46,776 nucleotides of DNA from Actinomycetes bacterium. GTDB taxonomy: Bacteria > Actinomycetota > Actinomycetes > JAHEKZ01. A model generated the notes under the pieces. It searched no databases and was not told the DNA's origin. It saw only the letters and a list, made by a program, of their open reading frames with translations. The position numbers were made by a program, and so were the translations under genes. The stretch lies in the NCBI GenBank assembly GCA_024644345.1, contig JAHELE010000008.1:1-46776 (forward strand). The letters run 5' to 3'. Positions 1 through 8,343 of the stretch are shown here, one piece after another (within the stretch, counting starts at the first letter, position 1; each line of letters starts with the position of its first letter).

Positions 1-10
1 GCTTCCCGCC

Positions 11-706
11 GTGTCCGACTACGTCTACCCACCGGTGGTCGCCGCCACCCTGACAGCCTTCAAGGCACTCGGGCTCCGCCTCCGTGTCGAAGGCGGCGAC
101 CATGTTCCGTTGTCCGGCCCGGCTGTGATGGCGTCCAACCACGTGAGCCACCTCGACTTCATCTTCGTCGGTCTCGGTGCGCGTCAGTCCCACCGGTATG
201 TGCGCTTCATGGCCAAGGAGCCGATCTTCGCCCACCGCGTCGCTGGGCCACTCATGCGCGGCATGCATCACATCTCGGTCGACCGTGAGGCCGGGATGCA
301 GAGCTTTCGTGACGCTCTTGCGGCGCTGAAGGCCGGTGAGGTGGTCGGACTGTTTCCCGAGGCGACCATCAGTCGTTCCTTTGAGCCCAAGGAGTTCAAG
401 ACCGGAGCTGAGCGCCTGGCCAAGGCGAGCAAGGCTCCGCTGATCCCCGTCGCCGTTTGGGGTAGCCAGCGGCTGTGGACCTATGACGAGAACTCGAGCC
501 TGAAACAACGCAAGGTGCCGGTGAGTGTCTACGTGGGAGAGCCGATCGAGGCCACCCTGCGGGGCGAGGCGGCGGCGGCGGAGCTGCGTTCACAGGTCAT
601 CGCACTGGTGCATCGGGCCCAGGATGAGTACCCGAGCGACGGAACGGGCCAGTGGTGGCAGCCGGAACGGCTCGGGGGAACCGCTCCGGCTGCACCGAAG
701 GACTGA
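11..706 (+). CDS. 1-acyl-sn-glycerol-3-phosphate acyltransferase (PlsC family)
   Basis: NHVSHLDF (NHxxxxD) and FPEATIS motifs typical of PlsC acyltransferases; GTG start near the window edge, true start uncertain. Confidence 0.85.
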   Translation: MSDYVYPPVVAATLTAFKALGLRLRVEGGDHVPLSGPAVMASNHVSHLDFIFVGLGARQSHRYVRFMAKEPIFAHRVAGPLMRGMHHISVDREAGMQSFRDALAALKAGEVVGLFPEATISRSFEPKEFKTGAERLAKASKAPLIPVAVWGSQRLWTYDENSSLKQRKVPVSVYVGEPIEATLRGEAAAAELRSQVIALVHRAQDEYPSDGTGQWWQPERLGGTAPAAPKD

Positions 707-712
707 CCAGCT

Positions 713-2239
713 CTAGTGCGCGCCGCCGATCGGGCCGGCGTGCGCTGCCTCTTCCTTGCTCACCTTGATGGCGAAGAGTGTGATGAAGAATGCCACGACC
801 GCCAAGCCAGCAGAGACCTGGAATGCGGCCGTCCACCCGTCGACGGTGGCGGTGACCTCCGCCCCCGCAAGCTGTTCGGGGGTGAGGTCGGTCCCCGACC
901 GTCCGAAGTCACTCATCGTGCTCGCGAAGACGGTAGCGAACACCGTGGTCAGAGCCGCCAGGCCGATCGATCCGCCGATCTGCTGGGTCGTGTTGAGGAC
1001 ACCGGAAGCAATGCCGGCGTCGCTCTCGTCGATCTGTGACACCGCAGCCAGGGTCAACGGCATGAAGGTGAACCCGAGGCCGAGCGCGAAGACCACCATC
1101 GGACCCAGCAGTCCGCCGACGTAGGTGGAGTCGGGCTGGATCTGCGCGAGCCAGAACATGCCGGCCGCCGTCATCGCAGTGCCAAGAAGTGCGAAGGGTT
1201 TGGCACCAAACCGGGTAATGAACTGCGACGCCACCCCGGCCGAGATGATGATGCAGATGCTGACCGGTACGAAGGCGAAGCCCGCTTTGATGGGGCTGTA
1301 CCCGAGGATCCCTTGGACGAACTGGGTCAGGTAGAAGAACATCCCGAACATAGCCGCACCGATGATGAGCATGATGCCGTAGGCACCAGCCCGGTTGCGG
1401 TTCTCGAGGATCCGCAACGGCATGAGCGCGTGCCTGCTCCGGGCCTCGATCAGCACGAAGATGACGAGCAGCACGATCGAGGTACCCAGGAGAGCGAGGT
1501 TGCGCGTGTCCGTCCAGGCCTCGGAGGCGCCAAGCTCACCCACACTGGTCGCCACCTCGGTCAACGCGTAGACCAGAAGCCCGAGGCCCAATGTCGCGCT
1601 GATTGCCCCTGGAAGGTCGAACTTGCCTGTGTGGCGCTCGGTCTCGGTGAGAGCACGGGGTGCAACGAGGGCGATGAAGATGCCGATCGGGACGTTGACG
1701 AACATGACCCAGCGCCAGTCGATCTCGGTGAGGAAGCCACCGAGGATGAGCCCCACTGCTGCGCCGGCTCCGGACATAGCGGCGTAGACGCCCATGGCAC
1801 GGTTTCGCTCTTTGCCCTCAGGAAACTCGGTTGCGATCAGGGACAGAGCAGTCGGAGCCGCAATTGCTGCTCCGAGGCCCTGAATGGCGCGGAAGACCAA
1901 CAGTGACGCCTCACTCCACGCAAACCCACCGCCGAGTGAGCCGAGAGTGAACAGCAGGATGCCGAAGATGAAGACCCGGCGTCGGCCGAGGATGTCACCG
2001 GCGCGTCCGCCCAGCAAGAGGAATCCACCGAACGCGAGGGTGTATGCCGTCAACACCCATTGAAGGTTGGTCGGTGTGAACCCGAGGTCTTTCTGGATGC
2101 TCGGTAGCGCAATGTTCACGATGGTGGCGTCGAGCACCACCATCAGCTGTGCGGTGCAGATCACGACGAGCGCGAGCGCCAGGTTCTTCGGGGCATGCGC
2201 GTGCTCTTCGGTACCGACCGTCTTGTCGGGGCTGGACAT
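713..2239 (-). CDS. MFS transporter, DHA2/EmrB-QacA-like drug exporter
   Basis: Many TM segments, LDATIVNIALPSIQ and GGRAGDILGRRRVF MFS signatures; start trimmed to MSSPDKTV. Confidence 0.88.
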   Translation of the reverse strand: MSSPDKTVGTEEHAHAPKNLALALVVICTAQLMVVLDATIVNIALPSIQKDLGFTPTNLQWVLTAYTLAFGGFLLLGGRAGDILGRRRVFIFGILLFTLGSLGGGFAWSEASLLVFRAIQGLGAAIAAPTALSLIATEFPEGKERNRAMGVYAAMSGAGAAVGLILGGFLTEIDWRWVMFVNVPIGIFIALVAPRALTETERHTGKFDLPGAISATLGLGLLVYALTEVATSVGELGASEAWTDTRNLALLGTSIVLLVIFVLIEARSRHALMPLRILENRNRAGAYGIMLIIGAAMFGMFFYLTQFVQGILGYSPIKAGFAFVPVSICIIISAGVASQFITRFGAKPFALLGTAMTAAGMFWLAQIQPDSTYVGGLLGPMVVFALGLGFTFMPLTLAAVSQIDESDAGIASGVLNTTQQIGGSIGLAALTTVFATVFASTMSDFGRSGTDLTPEQLAGAEVTATVDGWTAAFQVSAGLAVVAFFITLFAIKVSKEEAAHAGPIGGAH

Positions 2240-2277
2240 GAAACTCCTCAGGGTGGGTGTGGGGGAGCGAATGAGGT

Positions 2278-2889
2278 CTAGGGGCGCTGGGCTACCGATC
2301 CGGTCAGGAGCGGCAGCCACACCTCGTCGACCAGCCGGGTGAGGTAGTGCTCATCGACCGTCTCTGAGGTGAAGAGATGGCGAAAGATCAGCATGGCCGG
2401 GGCGGCGTCCACGAGGAACTGGGTATCAGCGGCCTGTGACACCTCACCGCGGATCTGTGCGCGGCCGATGATGTCCAGCGCGGCCGAGCGCTTGGCCTCA
2501 ACCACCTGCTCGTAGAAGGCGGTCGCCAGCTCGGCGTCCGACGCGCAGGCCGACACCATGCCGCGCATGACGCACAGCTGGTCGTCGGCGGAGTGGGGTT
2601 GCGTCCCCTTCAGAAGGGCAAGCAGGTCGTCGCGCAGCCGCCCGGTGTCGGGAAGTTCGGCCTCGGCATCCCCGCGCATCTGCCGGATGGCGGCGACGAC
2701 CAGCTCGGCCTTGTTCGGCCAGTGGCGGTAGAGCGTCGCCTTGCTCGCACCCGCACGCTTGGCGACGGCGTCCATGGTCATGCGGTCGTAGCCGACCTCC
2801 TGGAGCTCGCCGAGCGTGGCGTCGAGGATCTCGTTGTGCCGCACGACGTCGGACCGTCGGAGGCGTGCGGCGACGGCTTGCGGTGTCAT
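2278..2889 (-). CDS. TetR family transcriptional regulator, upstream of and probably co-transcribed with the MFS exporter
   Basis: N-terminal HTH 'MTMDAVAKRAGASKATLYRHWPNKAELV'; start trimmed to MTPQAV with GGAGGG Shine-Dalgarno. Confidence 0.9.
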   Translation of the reverse strand: MTPQAVAARLRRSDVVRHNEILDATLGELQEVGYDRMTMDAVAKRAGASKATLYRHWPNKAELVVAAIRQMRGDAEAELPDTGRLRDDLLALLKGTQPHSADDQLCVMRGMVSACASDAELATAFYEQVVEAKRSAALDIIGRAQIRGEVSQAADTQFLVDAAPAMLIFRHLFTSETVDEHYLTRLVDEVWLPLLTGSVAQRP

Positions 2890-2911
2890 GCCACCCTCCT
2901 CGTGGTCAAAG

Positions 2912-2932
2912 GAAACGAAACCGTTTCGTTTC
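2912..2932. promoter_or_regulatory. Probable TetR operator (perfect palindrome GAAACGAAAC-C-GTTTCGTTTC)
   Basis: 10-bp perfect inverted arms around 1 nt, 23 bp upstream of the TetR start, in the divergent TetR/amidohydrolase intergenic region. Confidence 0.75.
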
Positions 2933-2962
2933 GCCGTGAATCTAGCCGGGTGAACCGAGTGC

Positions 2963-3000
2963 GTCAACCCGGCCCGTCCGCATGGGCCGGGCTGGTTGAC
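2963..3000. other. GC-rich stem-loop immediately upstream of the amidohydrolase start
   Basis: GTCAA+CCCGGCCC / GGGCCGGG+(ctgg bulge)+TTGAC, loop gtccgcat; ends 9 nt before ATG 3009. Confidence 0.55.
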
Positions 3001-3008
3001 TGACGCGC

Positions 3009-4661
3009 ATGGCGGATGCAGATGTGGTCTTTGTCGGCGGTCGGGTCTTCAGCGGGCAGGGGCGCCCCCCGGAACAGGCAGCGGTGGCGGTTCAGGGCGG
3101 CCGGATTGTTGCAGTGGGGTCTGACGACGACGTCCGGGCGCTGGTCGGTCCGAGCACCGAGGTGGTTGGTATCGACGGTGGACTGCTCACACCGGGCTTT
3201 CAGGATGCCCACGTGCATCCGGTCTACGGCGGCACCCAGATGTCGCAGTGCGACCTGCACGACATCGTGACCTCCGACGAGAGCGTCGCGGCCGTGGCCG
3301 GCTACGCGGCTGCCAACCCTGACCTCCCGTGGGTGCTCGGTGGCGGATGGTCCATGGAGGCGTTCCCCGGGGGAACGCCGACCAAAGAGCTCCTCGACGC
3401 CGTGGTACCAGACCGCCCGGTCTTCCTGCCGAACCGAGACGGACACAGCGGCTGGGTGAACTCTGCGGCGCTGGCCGTAGCCGGGATAACGCGGGACACC
3501 CCAGAACCCGGCGATGGGCGGATCGAGCGGAACTCCGAGGGCGAGCCGACCGGCTGCTTGCACGAAGGCGCGATGGCCCTGGTCAGCCACCTGGTCCCGC
3601 CACCGACCGATGCCGACTACGACCGCGCGCTCGACGTTGCTCAGCAGTACCTGTTCTCGCTCGGCATCACCGGGTGGCAGGACGCCATTGTGGGTGAGGT
3701 GAACGGACGTCCCGACAACCTCCAGGCCTACATGCGCGGCGACGCCGACGGCCGGCTGAAGGCGCGCGTCGTCGGAGCGCTGTGGTGGGATCGCGCGCGT
3801 GGCCTTGAGCAGGTACCCGAGCACGTCACCCGTCGCCGGGAGGGTACGGGCACGCGCTTTCGCGCCACCAGCATCAAGATCATGCAGGACGGCGTTGCTG
3901 AGAACTTCACGGGAGCCATGACGTCCCCCTACCTGGACGCGTGTGGCTGCCAGACGGCAAATGCTGGCCTCTCCTTCGTCGACCCTGCTGTGCTTCGGGA
4001 GGCCGTCGTCGCACTCGATGCCGAGGGTTTCCAGGTGCACTTCCACGTGATCGGCGACCGGGCAGCCCGCGAGGCACTCGACAGCATCGAGGCGGCGCGC
4101 AAGGCCAACGGCATGAACGACCTGCGTCATCATCTCGCGCACATCCAAGTCATCCATCCCGACGACATCCCTCGGTTCGCTGCGCTCGCGGTCGGTGCCA
4201 ACATGCAGCCGCTGTGGGCGTGTCACGAGCCGCAGATGGACGAGCTGACCATTCCCTACCTCGGAGAACCTCGATGGCGGTGGCAGTACCCGTTCGGTGC
4301 CCTTGAACGGGCCGGCGCACGACTGGTCGGTGGGAGCGACTGGTCGGTGAGTAGCCCTGACGTGCTCTGGGGGTCGCACGTGGCCGTCACCCGCAGGCCG
4401 CCACCCGACGGTGACGACCACTCCGCGAAGGAGCCGTTTCTGCCCGAGCAGGCAATCACCCTCGAGTCAGCGCTCACCGCGTACACGCAGGGATCGGCAT
4501 GGGTCAACCACCTCGACGACGTCGCCGGAACCGTTGAGGTCGGGAAGTACGCCGATCTCACCCTGCTCGATCGCGACCCGTTTGCTGGCGATCCCAACGA
4601 CATCGGCACCACCAAGGTCGCCCAGACATTCATCGAAGGCGAACGGGTCTTCGCCAGGTAG
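3009..4661 (+). CDS. Amidohydrolase family protein (YtcJ-like)
   Basis: GGLLTPGFQDAHVHP metal-binding motif, HFHVIGDRAAREALDSIE, GSDWSVSSPDVLWG; full-length 550 aa. Confidence 0.85.
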   Translation: MADADVVFVGGRVFSGQGRPPEQAAVAVQGGRIVAVGSDDDVRALVGPSTEVVGIDGGLLTPGFQDAHVHPVYGGTQMSQCDLHDIVTSDESVAAVAGYAAANPDLPWVLGGGWSMEAFPGGTPTKELLDAVVPDRPVFLPNRDGHSGWVNSAALAVAGITRDTPEPGDGRIERNSEGEPTGCLHEGAMALVSHLVPPPTDADYDRALDVAQQYLFSLGITGWQDAIVGEVNGRPDNLQAYMRGDADGRLKARVVGALWWDRARGLEQVPEHVTRRREGTGTRFRATSIKIMQDGVAENFTGAMTSPYLDACGCQTANAGLSFVDPAVLREAVVALDAEGFQVHFHVIGDRAAREALDSIEAARKANGMNDLRHHLAHIQVIHPDDIPRFAALAVGANMQPLWACHEPQMDELTIPYLGEPRWRWQYPFGALERAGARLVGGSDWSVSSPDVLWGSHVAVTRRPPPDGDDHSAKEPFLPEQAITLESALTAYTQGSAWVNHLDDVAGTVEVGKYADLTLLDRDPFAGDPNDIGTTKVAQTFIEGERVFAR

Positions 4662-5510
4662 TCATGGGCCCAGCAGGTCGAGCAGCCAGCTGGCGCCGCG
4701 GACGTCGATGGCGTTGCCGATCTGGCCAGCACGGTGCCTGAGCTCGCGGTCGCTGGTCACGACCACCACACGTCGGCCAAGGCCCGACAGCGTCTGGGCC
4801 GTCGCTACGACGGCGTCGTCCCCGGACGCCTGTGCCGTCACCGTCTCGACCGGCCGGGGGAGCACTGCTGCGCGCGCGGCACCCTCGACAACGACTTGGA
4901 TGGCCGACACCACACCGGACATCTGGTCGTCGTGCAGCGTGGTGGACATCAACGGACGCAGCCGCTCACCCAGCCGTTCGGTGGCACCGGCCCGGTCCTT
5001 CCACCAGCCGTCGGGAACCGACCCCACGACGTTGGCCGCGTCGACGACCAGGGCGAGCGGGTCAAGCCGGGCGCGTGGCCAGGTGTGGCCGAAGCCGGGG
5101 TGCAGCGTCAGCTGGTCGACCCGATCGACCCTGACCCAGTCGAGTTCGGCCGACTCCTCGTTGGGCACCGTGTCGAGCGCGGCCACGCAGTCGCCGTACA
5201 CGGTGGTGTAGCTCCAGCCACCGTGGTCGTCAACGAAGGTGTGACGGACCCGGACCTGGGCGGCATCGATCTCGGTCTCCTCGACGGCCTCGCGCAAGGC
5301 CGCCTCCTGCACCGACTCATGGCTGTCGCGGGCTCCCCCTGGCAGTCCCCAGGTTCCCCCGTGGTGGCACCAGTCGGCGCGGTGCTGAAGGAGGACGCGC
5401 AAGGTGCCATCGGCGTCTACGGTGTGCAGCAGCAACCCGGCGGCTCCCTGCAGCCCCCAGTGGCGATGTCCGAGCTGGCACTCGACCCATCCGTTTCCAT
5501 CGCGGTCCAT
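4662..5510 (-). CDS. NUDIX hydrolase fused to a C-terminal NYN/PIN-like domain
   Basis: Nudix box GARDSHESVQEAALREAVEETEI; C-terminal VVDAANVVGSVPDGWW...VVVVTSDRELRHRAG resembles NYN/PIN-like nuclease acidic motifs. Confidence 0.75.
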   Translation of the reverse strand: MDRDGNGWVECQLGHRHWGLQGAAGLLLHTVDADGTLRVLLQHRADWCHHGGTWGLPGGARDSHESVQEAALREAVEETEIDAAQVRVRHTFVDDHGGWSYTTVYGDCVAALDTVPNEESAELDWVRVDRVDQLTLHPGFGHTWPRARLDPLALVVDAANVVGSVPDGWWKDRAGATERLGERLRPLMSTTLHDDQMSGVVSAIQVVVEGAARAAVLPRPVETVTAQASGDDAVVATAQTLSGLGRRVVVVTSDRELRHRAGQIGNAIDVRGASWLLDLLGP

Positions 5511-5602
5511 AGCTACTGGCTACCACGCGAACGTCTGCCGGACCATGTGACGCGACCCGATCCTTCTCTGAGATCAACACATGGTGGTCGCGATCGTGGC
5601 CG

Positions 5603-6193
5603 TCAAGTGAGCAGCTCGCGCTCGACGACCCCGCGTAGCGCCGCCCTCAGCCGCCACCGGTTCTCGAGTGAGGGCTGCAGCAGCACCTGCAGTCCGAGCC
5701 CGTCGAACAGGCCGGCGAAGCGCAAAGCGAAGTCGGCCGGGTCGATATCGAGTGAGAACTGCCCCTGCCGTTGCCCATTGCGCACGATGGTGTCGATCAT
5801 CCCCACCCAGCGTGTGTAGATCTCGTGGTTGCGGGCTCGCAGCTCGTCTCGTCGGCGCGCCTCGTTCCAGAACTCCAACCAGATCGACCACTCGTCAGCC
5901 ACGTCGGCGTCCGGAATCTGCAGGTCGATCAGCCGGAGCAGCTGCTCGCGTGGTTCGCTGAGGGCCACCAGCTCGGCGCGGTGGCGTGCGTGCGAGCGTT
6001 CGGACGCGTGCTGCAGCGCGGCGTCCAGCACGTCGACCTTGGTGGGGAAGTAGTAGTGCACGGTTCCGGTGCTGGTGCCGGCCCGTTTGGCGATGTCGGA
6101 GACGCGCGCCGAGGCGTAGCCGCGCTCCACCACGACGGCCACCGCCGCGTCGAGGATCGCCCGACGGCGGTCGTCTTCGGAGGCTGCGGCCAT
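5603..6193 (-). CDS. TetR family transcriptional regulator
   Basis: 'ARVSDIAKRAGTSTGTVHYYFPTKVDVLDAAL' TetR HTH; start could be 6193 or 6202. Confidence 0.9.
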   Translation of the reverse strand: MAAASEDDRRRAILDAAVAVVVERGYASARVSDIAKRAGTSTGTVHYYFPTKVDVLDAALQHASERSHARHRAELVALSEPREQLLRLIDLQIPDADVADEWSIWLEFWNEARRRDELRARNHEIYTRWVGMIDTIVRNGQRQGQFSLDIDPADFALRFAGLFDGLGLQVLLQPSLENRWRLRAALRGVVERELLT

Positions 6194-6205
6194 GACCGAC
6201 ATTCT

Positions 6206-6221
6206 AACTGACTCGTCAGTT
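6206..6221. promoter_or_regulatory. Putative TetR operator 1 (AACTGAC-TC-GTCAGTT)
   Basis: Perfect 7-bp inverted arms, 2-nt spacer, adjacent to the TetR start. Confidence 0.7.
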
Positions 6222-6283
6222 GAACCTCAACATGTAGTGCTATAGCCGTTCTATCAGGTGAAATGGTGTTTGAAGAGAGTTGA

Positions 6284-6295
6284 CTGACGCGTCAG
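6284..6295. promoter_or_regulatory. Putative TetR operator 2 (CTGACGCGTCAG)
   Basis: Perfect 12-bp palindrome sharing CTGAC..GTCAG with operator 1; 40 bp upstream of the acyl-CoA dehydrogenase start. Confidence 0.7.
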
Positions 6296-6334
6296 ATAGT
6301 CGGCATAGTGGGCACTCTCACCCGTGGAGGACCG

Positions 6335-7525
6335 ATGCTGCGCGACCTGCCGACCGAACTGCTGCCACTCACCGACGAGCAGCAGGCGATCGTCGAGCTC
6401 ACCCGCTCGTTCGCCGAGCGTGAGATCCGGCCGATCGCCCGCGAGGTCGATGAGGCCGACATCGAGACCCCCTGGGGGATCTGGCGCAAGGCCGCCGAGA
6501 TCGGACTGACCGGCTTCATGCTCCCCGAGGAGTACGGCGGTGGCGGCTTCACCGACACCTTCAGCCAGTGCCTGGTGCAGGAAGAGCTCTGCGCCGGCGA
6601 CCCGGGGATCGGCAACCTGGTCGCCTCCAACGGGTTCTTCGCCCACCCCGTCATGGAGCTCGGGACACCGGAGCAGAAGGAGCGCTGGCTGACGCCACTG
6701 GCCCGGACGGACACTCCGATGACGTCTTTGGCCGTCACCGAGCCCGAGGTGGGATCAGACTCTGCGGCGATGACCACAAAGGCGGTACGCGTCGACGGTG
6801 GGTACCGACTCACCGGGCAGAAGACCTGGATCAGCAACGGTGGGTCGGCTGACTTCTACGTCGTCTTCGCCAAGACCGACCCAAGCCTGCGCTCGAAGGG
6901 TGTCACCGCCTTCATGATGCGCAAGGGCGTCGACGGTCTCACCTTCGGCAAGCCGATGAGGAAGATGGGGCAGCGTGCACTCGTCAACACCGAGCTCTTC
7001 CTCGATGACGTCTTCGTTCCCGATGAGGACCGACTGGGCGATGAGGGTCAGGGTTTCTACGGGCTGATGCACACCTTCGATGCCTCGCGCGCCATCCTGG
7101 GGGCGGCCGCCACCGGGGCCGCGCGGGCGGCGACAGAGTACGCGCTGGAGTACGCCCAGCAGCGCAGCCAGTTCGGCAAGCCCATCATCGAGCACCAGGC
7201 CGTGGCGTTCCGGCTGGCCGACATGGCAACCCGGGTCGAGACAGCGCGGCTGTTGGTCTGGAGAGCCGCCAAGCGCCTGGACGCCGGGCTCGACTCCGCA
7301 GCGATCTGCGCCCAGGCCAAGCTCGTGGCGTCAGAGGCAGCGATGTTCTGCACCTGGGGGGCTGTCCAGACGCTCGGTGGGTGGGGATACTCACGCGAGT
7401 TCCTGGTGGAGAAGTGGATGCGCGACGCCAAGCTCGAGGAGATCGAAGAAGGAACCTCAGACATTCAGCGACTCATCATCTCTCGCAGGCTCGCTGCCTC
7501 GCCGACGATCGGAGCACTGTCATGA
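6335..7525 (+). CDS. Acyl-CoA dehydrogenase
   Basis: MLPEEYGGGGFTDT, VTEPEVGSDSAAMTTKA, QRSQFGKPIIEHQAV, KWMRDAKLEEIEEGTSDIQRLIISR; start trimmed to MLRDLP with GGAGG SD. Confidence 0.92.
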   Translation: MLRDLPTELLPLTDEQQAIVELTRSFAEREIRPIAREVDEADIETPWGIWRKAAEIGLTGFMLPEEYGGGGFTDTFSQCLVQEELCAGDPGIGNLVASNGFFAHPVMELGTPEQKERWLTPLARTDTPMTSLAVTEPEVGSDSAAMTTKAVRVDGGYRLTGQKTWISNGGSADFYVVFAKTDPSLRSKGVTAFMMRKGVDGLTFGKPMRKMGQRALVNTELFLDDVFVPDEDRLGDEGQGFYGLMHTFDASRAILGAAATGAARAATEYALEYAQQRSQFGKPIIEHQAVAFRLADMATRVETARLLVWRAAKRLDAGLDSAAICAQAKLVASEAAMFCTWGAVQTLGGWGYSREFLVEKWMRDAKLEEIEEGTSDIQRLIISRRLAASPTIGALS

Positions 7526-8343
7526 CACAGAGCCTCAGTACGAGTGCCGTCGACCCGCAGCAATTCGCAGGTCAGGTGGCGATCGTCACCGGGGGTGGGA
7601 GCGGGATCGGACTGGGCATCGCTCACCGGCTGGCCGCCGGTGGCGCGCGCCTTGCGCTCATCGGCCGCAACCCAGACAAGCTGGCCAAGGCGGCGTCGGA
7701 GATCACCGCCGAGAGGATCACGACGCACTCACTCGATGTCCGCGACCACGAGGCCGTCGAGCTCGCTTTCAGTGCCATCGCCGACGAGTTCGGCGGTGTT
7801 CACATGCTGGTGAACAACGCCGCGGGCAACTTCGTCGTCCCCGCGGAGGAGATGAGTCCCAACGGTTTCAAGGCCGTGGTCGACATTGTGCTCAACGGCA
7901 GCTTCTACTGCTCACGAGCGTTTGCGCGCATCGTCAAGGAGCAGGACACCGGAGGCTCGATCCTCAACGTGATTGCCACCTATGCATGGACTGGGCACCC
8001 GGGCGTGGTGCACAGCGCCGCCGCAAAGGCAGGGGTTCAGGCCATGACCCGGACGCTTGCGGTCGAGTGGGCCAGGTTCGGGATCAGAATCAACTGCATC
8101 GCTCCTGGTCCGACCGAGACCGAGGGTGCTGGTGCTGCCCTGTGGCCAACTGAGCAAGACCGGATCAGCCTCACCAACTCCGTCCCGCTCAAGCGCTTCA
8201 CGACACCGGAAGAAGTCGCGACATCGGCTGCGTACCTTCTCTCGGACGACGCGGCCTATGTCACTGGCGACACGCTCGTTGTCGATGGCGGCCAGTGGCT
8301 CGGCAAGCAGGTGTACGGCTTCTCGGCCTCACCGTCATGGTGA
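7522..8343 (+). CDS. SDR family oxidoreductase, 2,4-dienoyl-CoA reductase-like
   Basis: TGGGSGIG cofactor motif, NNAAGNF, and HSAAAKAG in place of YxxxK, as in DECR-type SDRs; ATGA overlap with upstream gene. Confidence 0.85.
   Translation: MTQSLSTSAVDPQQFAGQVAIVTGGGSGIGLGIAHRLAAGGARLALIGRNPDKLAKAASEITAERITTHSLDVRDHEAVELAFSAIADEFGGVHMLVNNAAGNFVVPAEEMSPNGFKAVVDIVLNGSFYCSRAFARIVKEQDTGGSILNVIATYAWTGHPGVVHSAAAKAGVQAMTRTLAVEWARFGIRINCIAPGPTETEGAGAALWPTEQDRISLTNSVPLKRFTTPEEVATSAAYLLSDDAAYVTGDTLVVDGGQWLGKQVYGFSASPSW

Noticed and set aside
2964-4421. 485-aa antisense ORF opposite the amidohydrolase
   Set aside because: Shadow ORF produced by GC bias; no domain signature, overlaps a clear amidohydrolase
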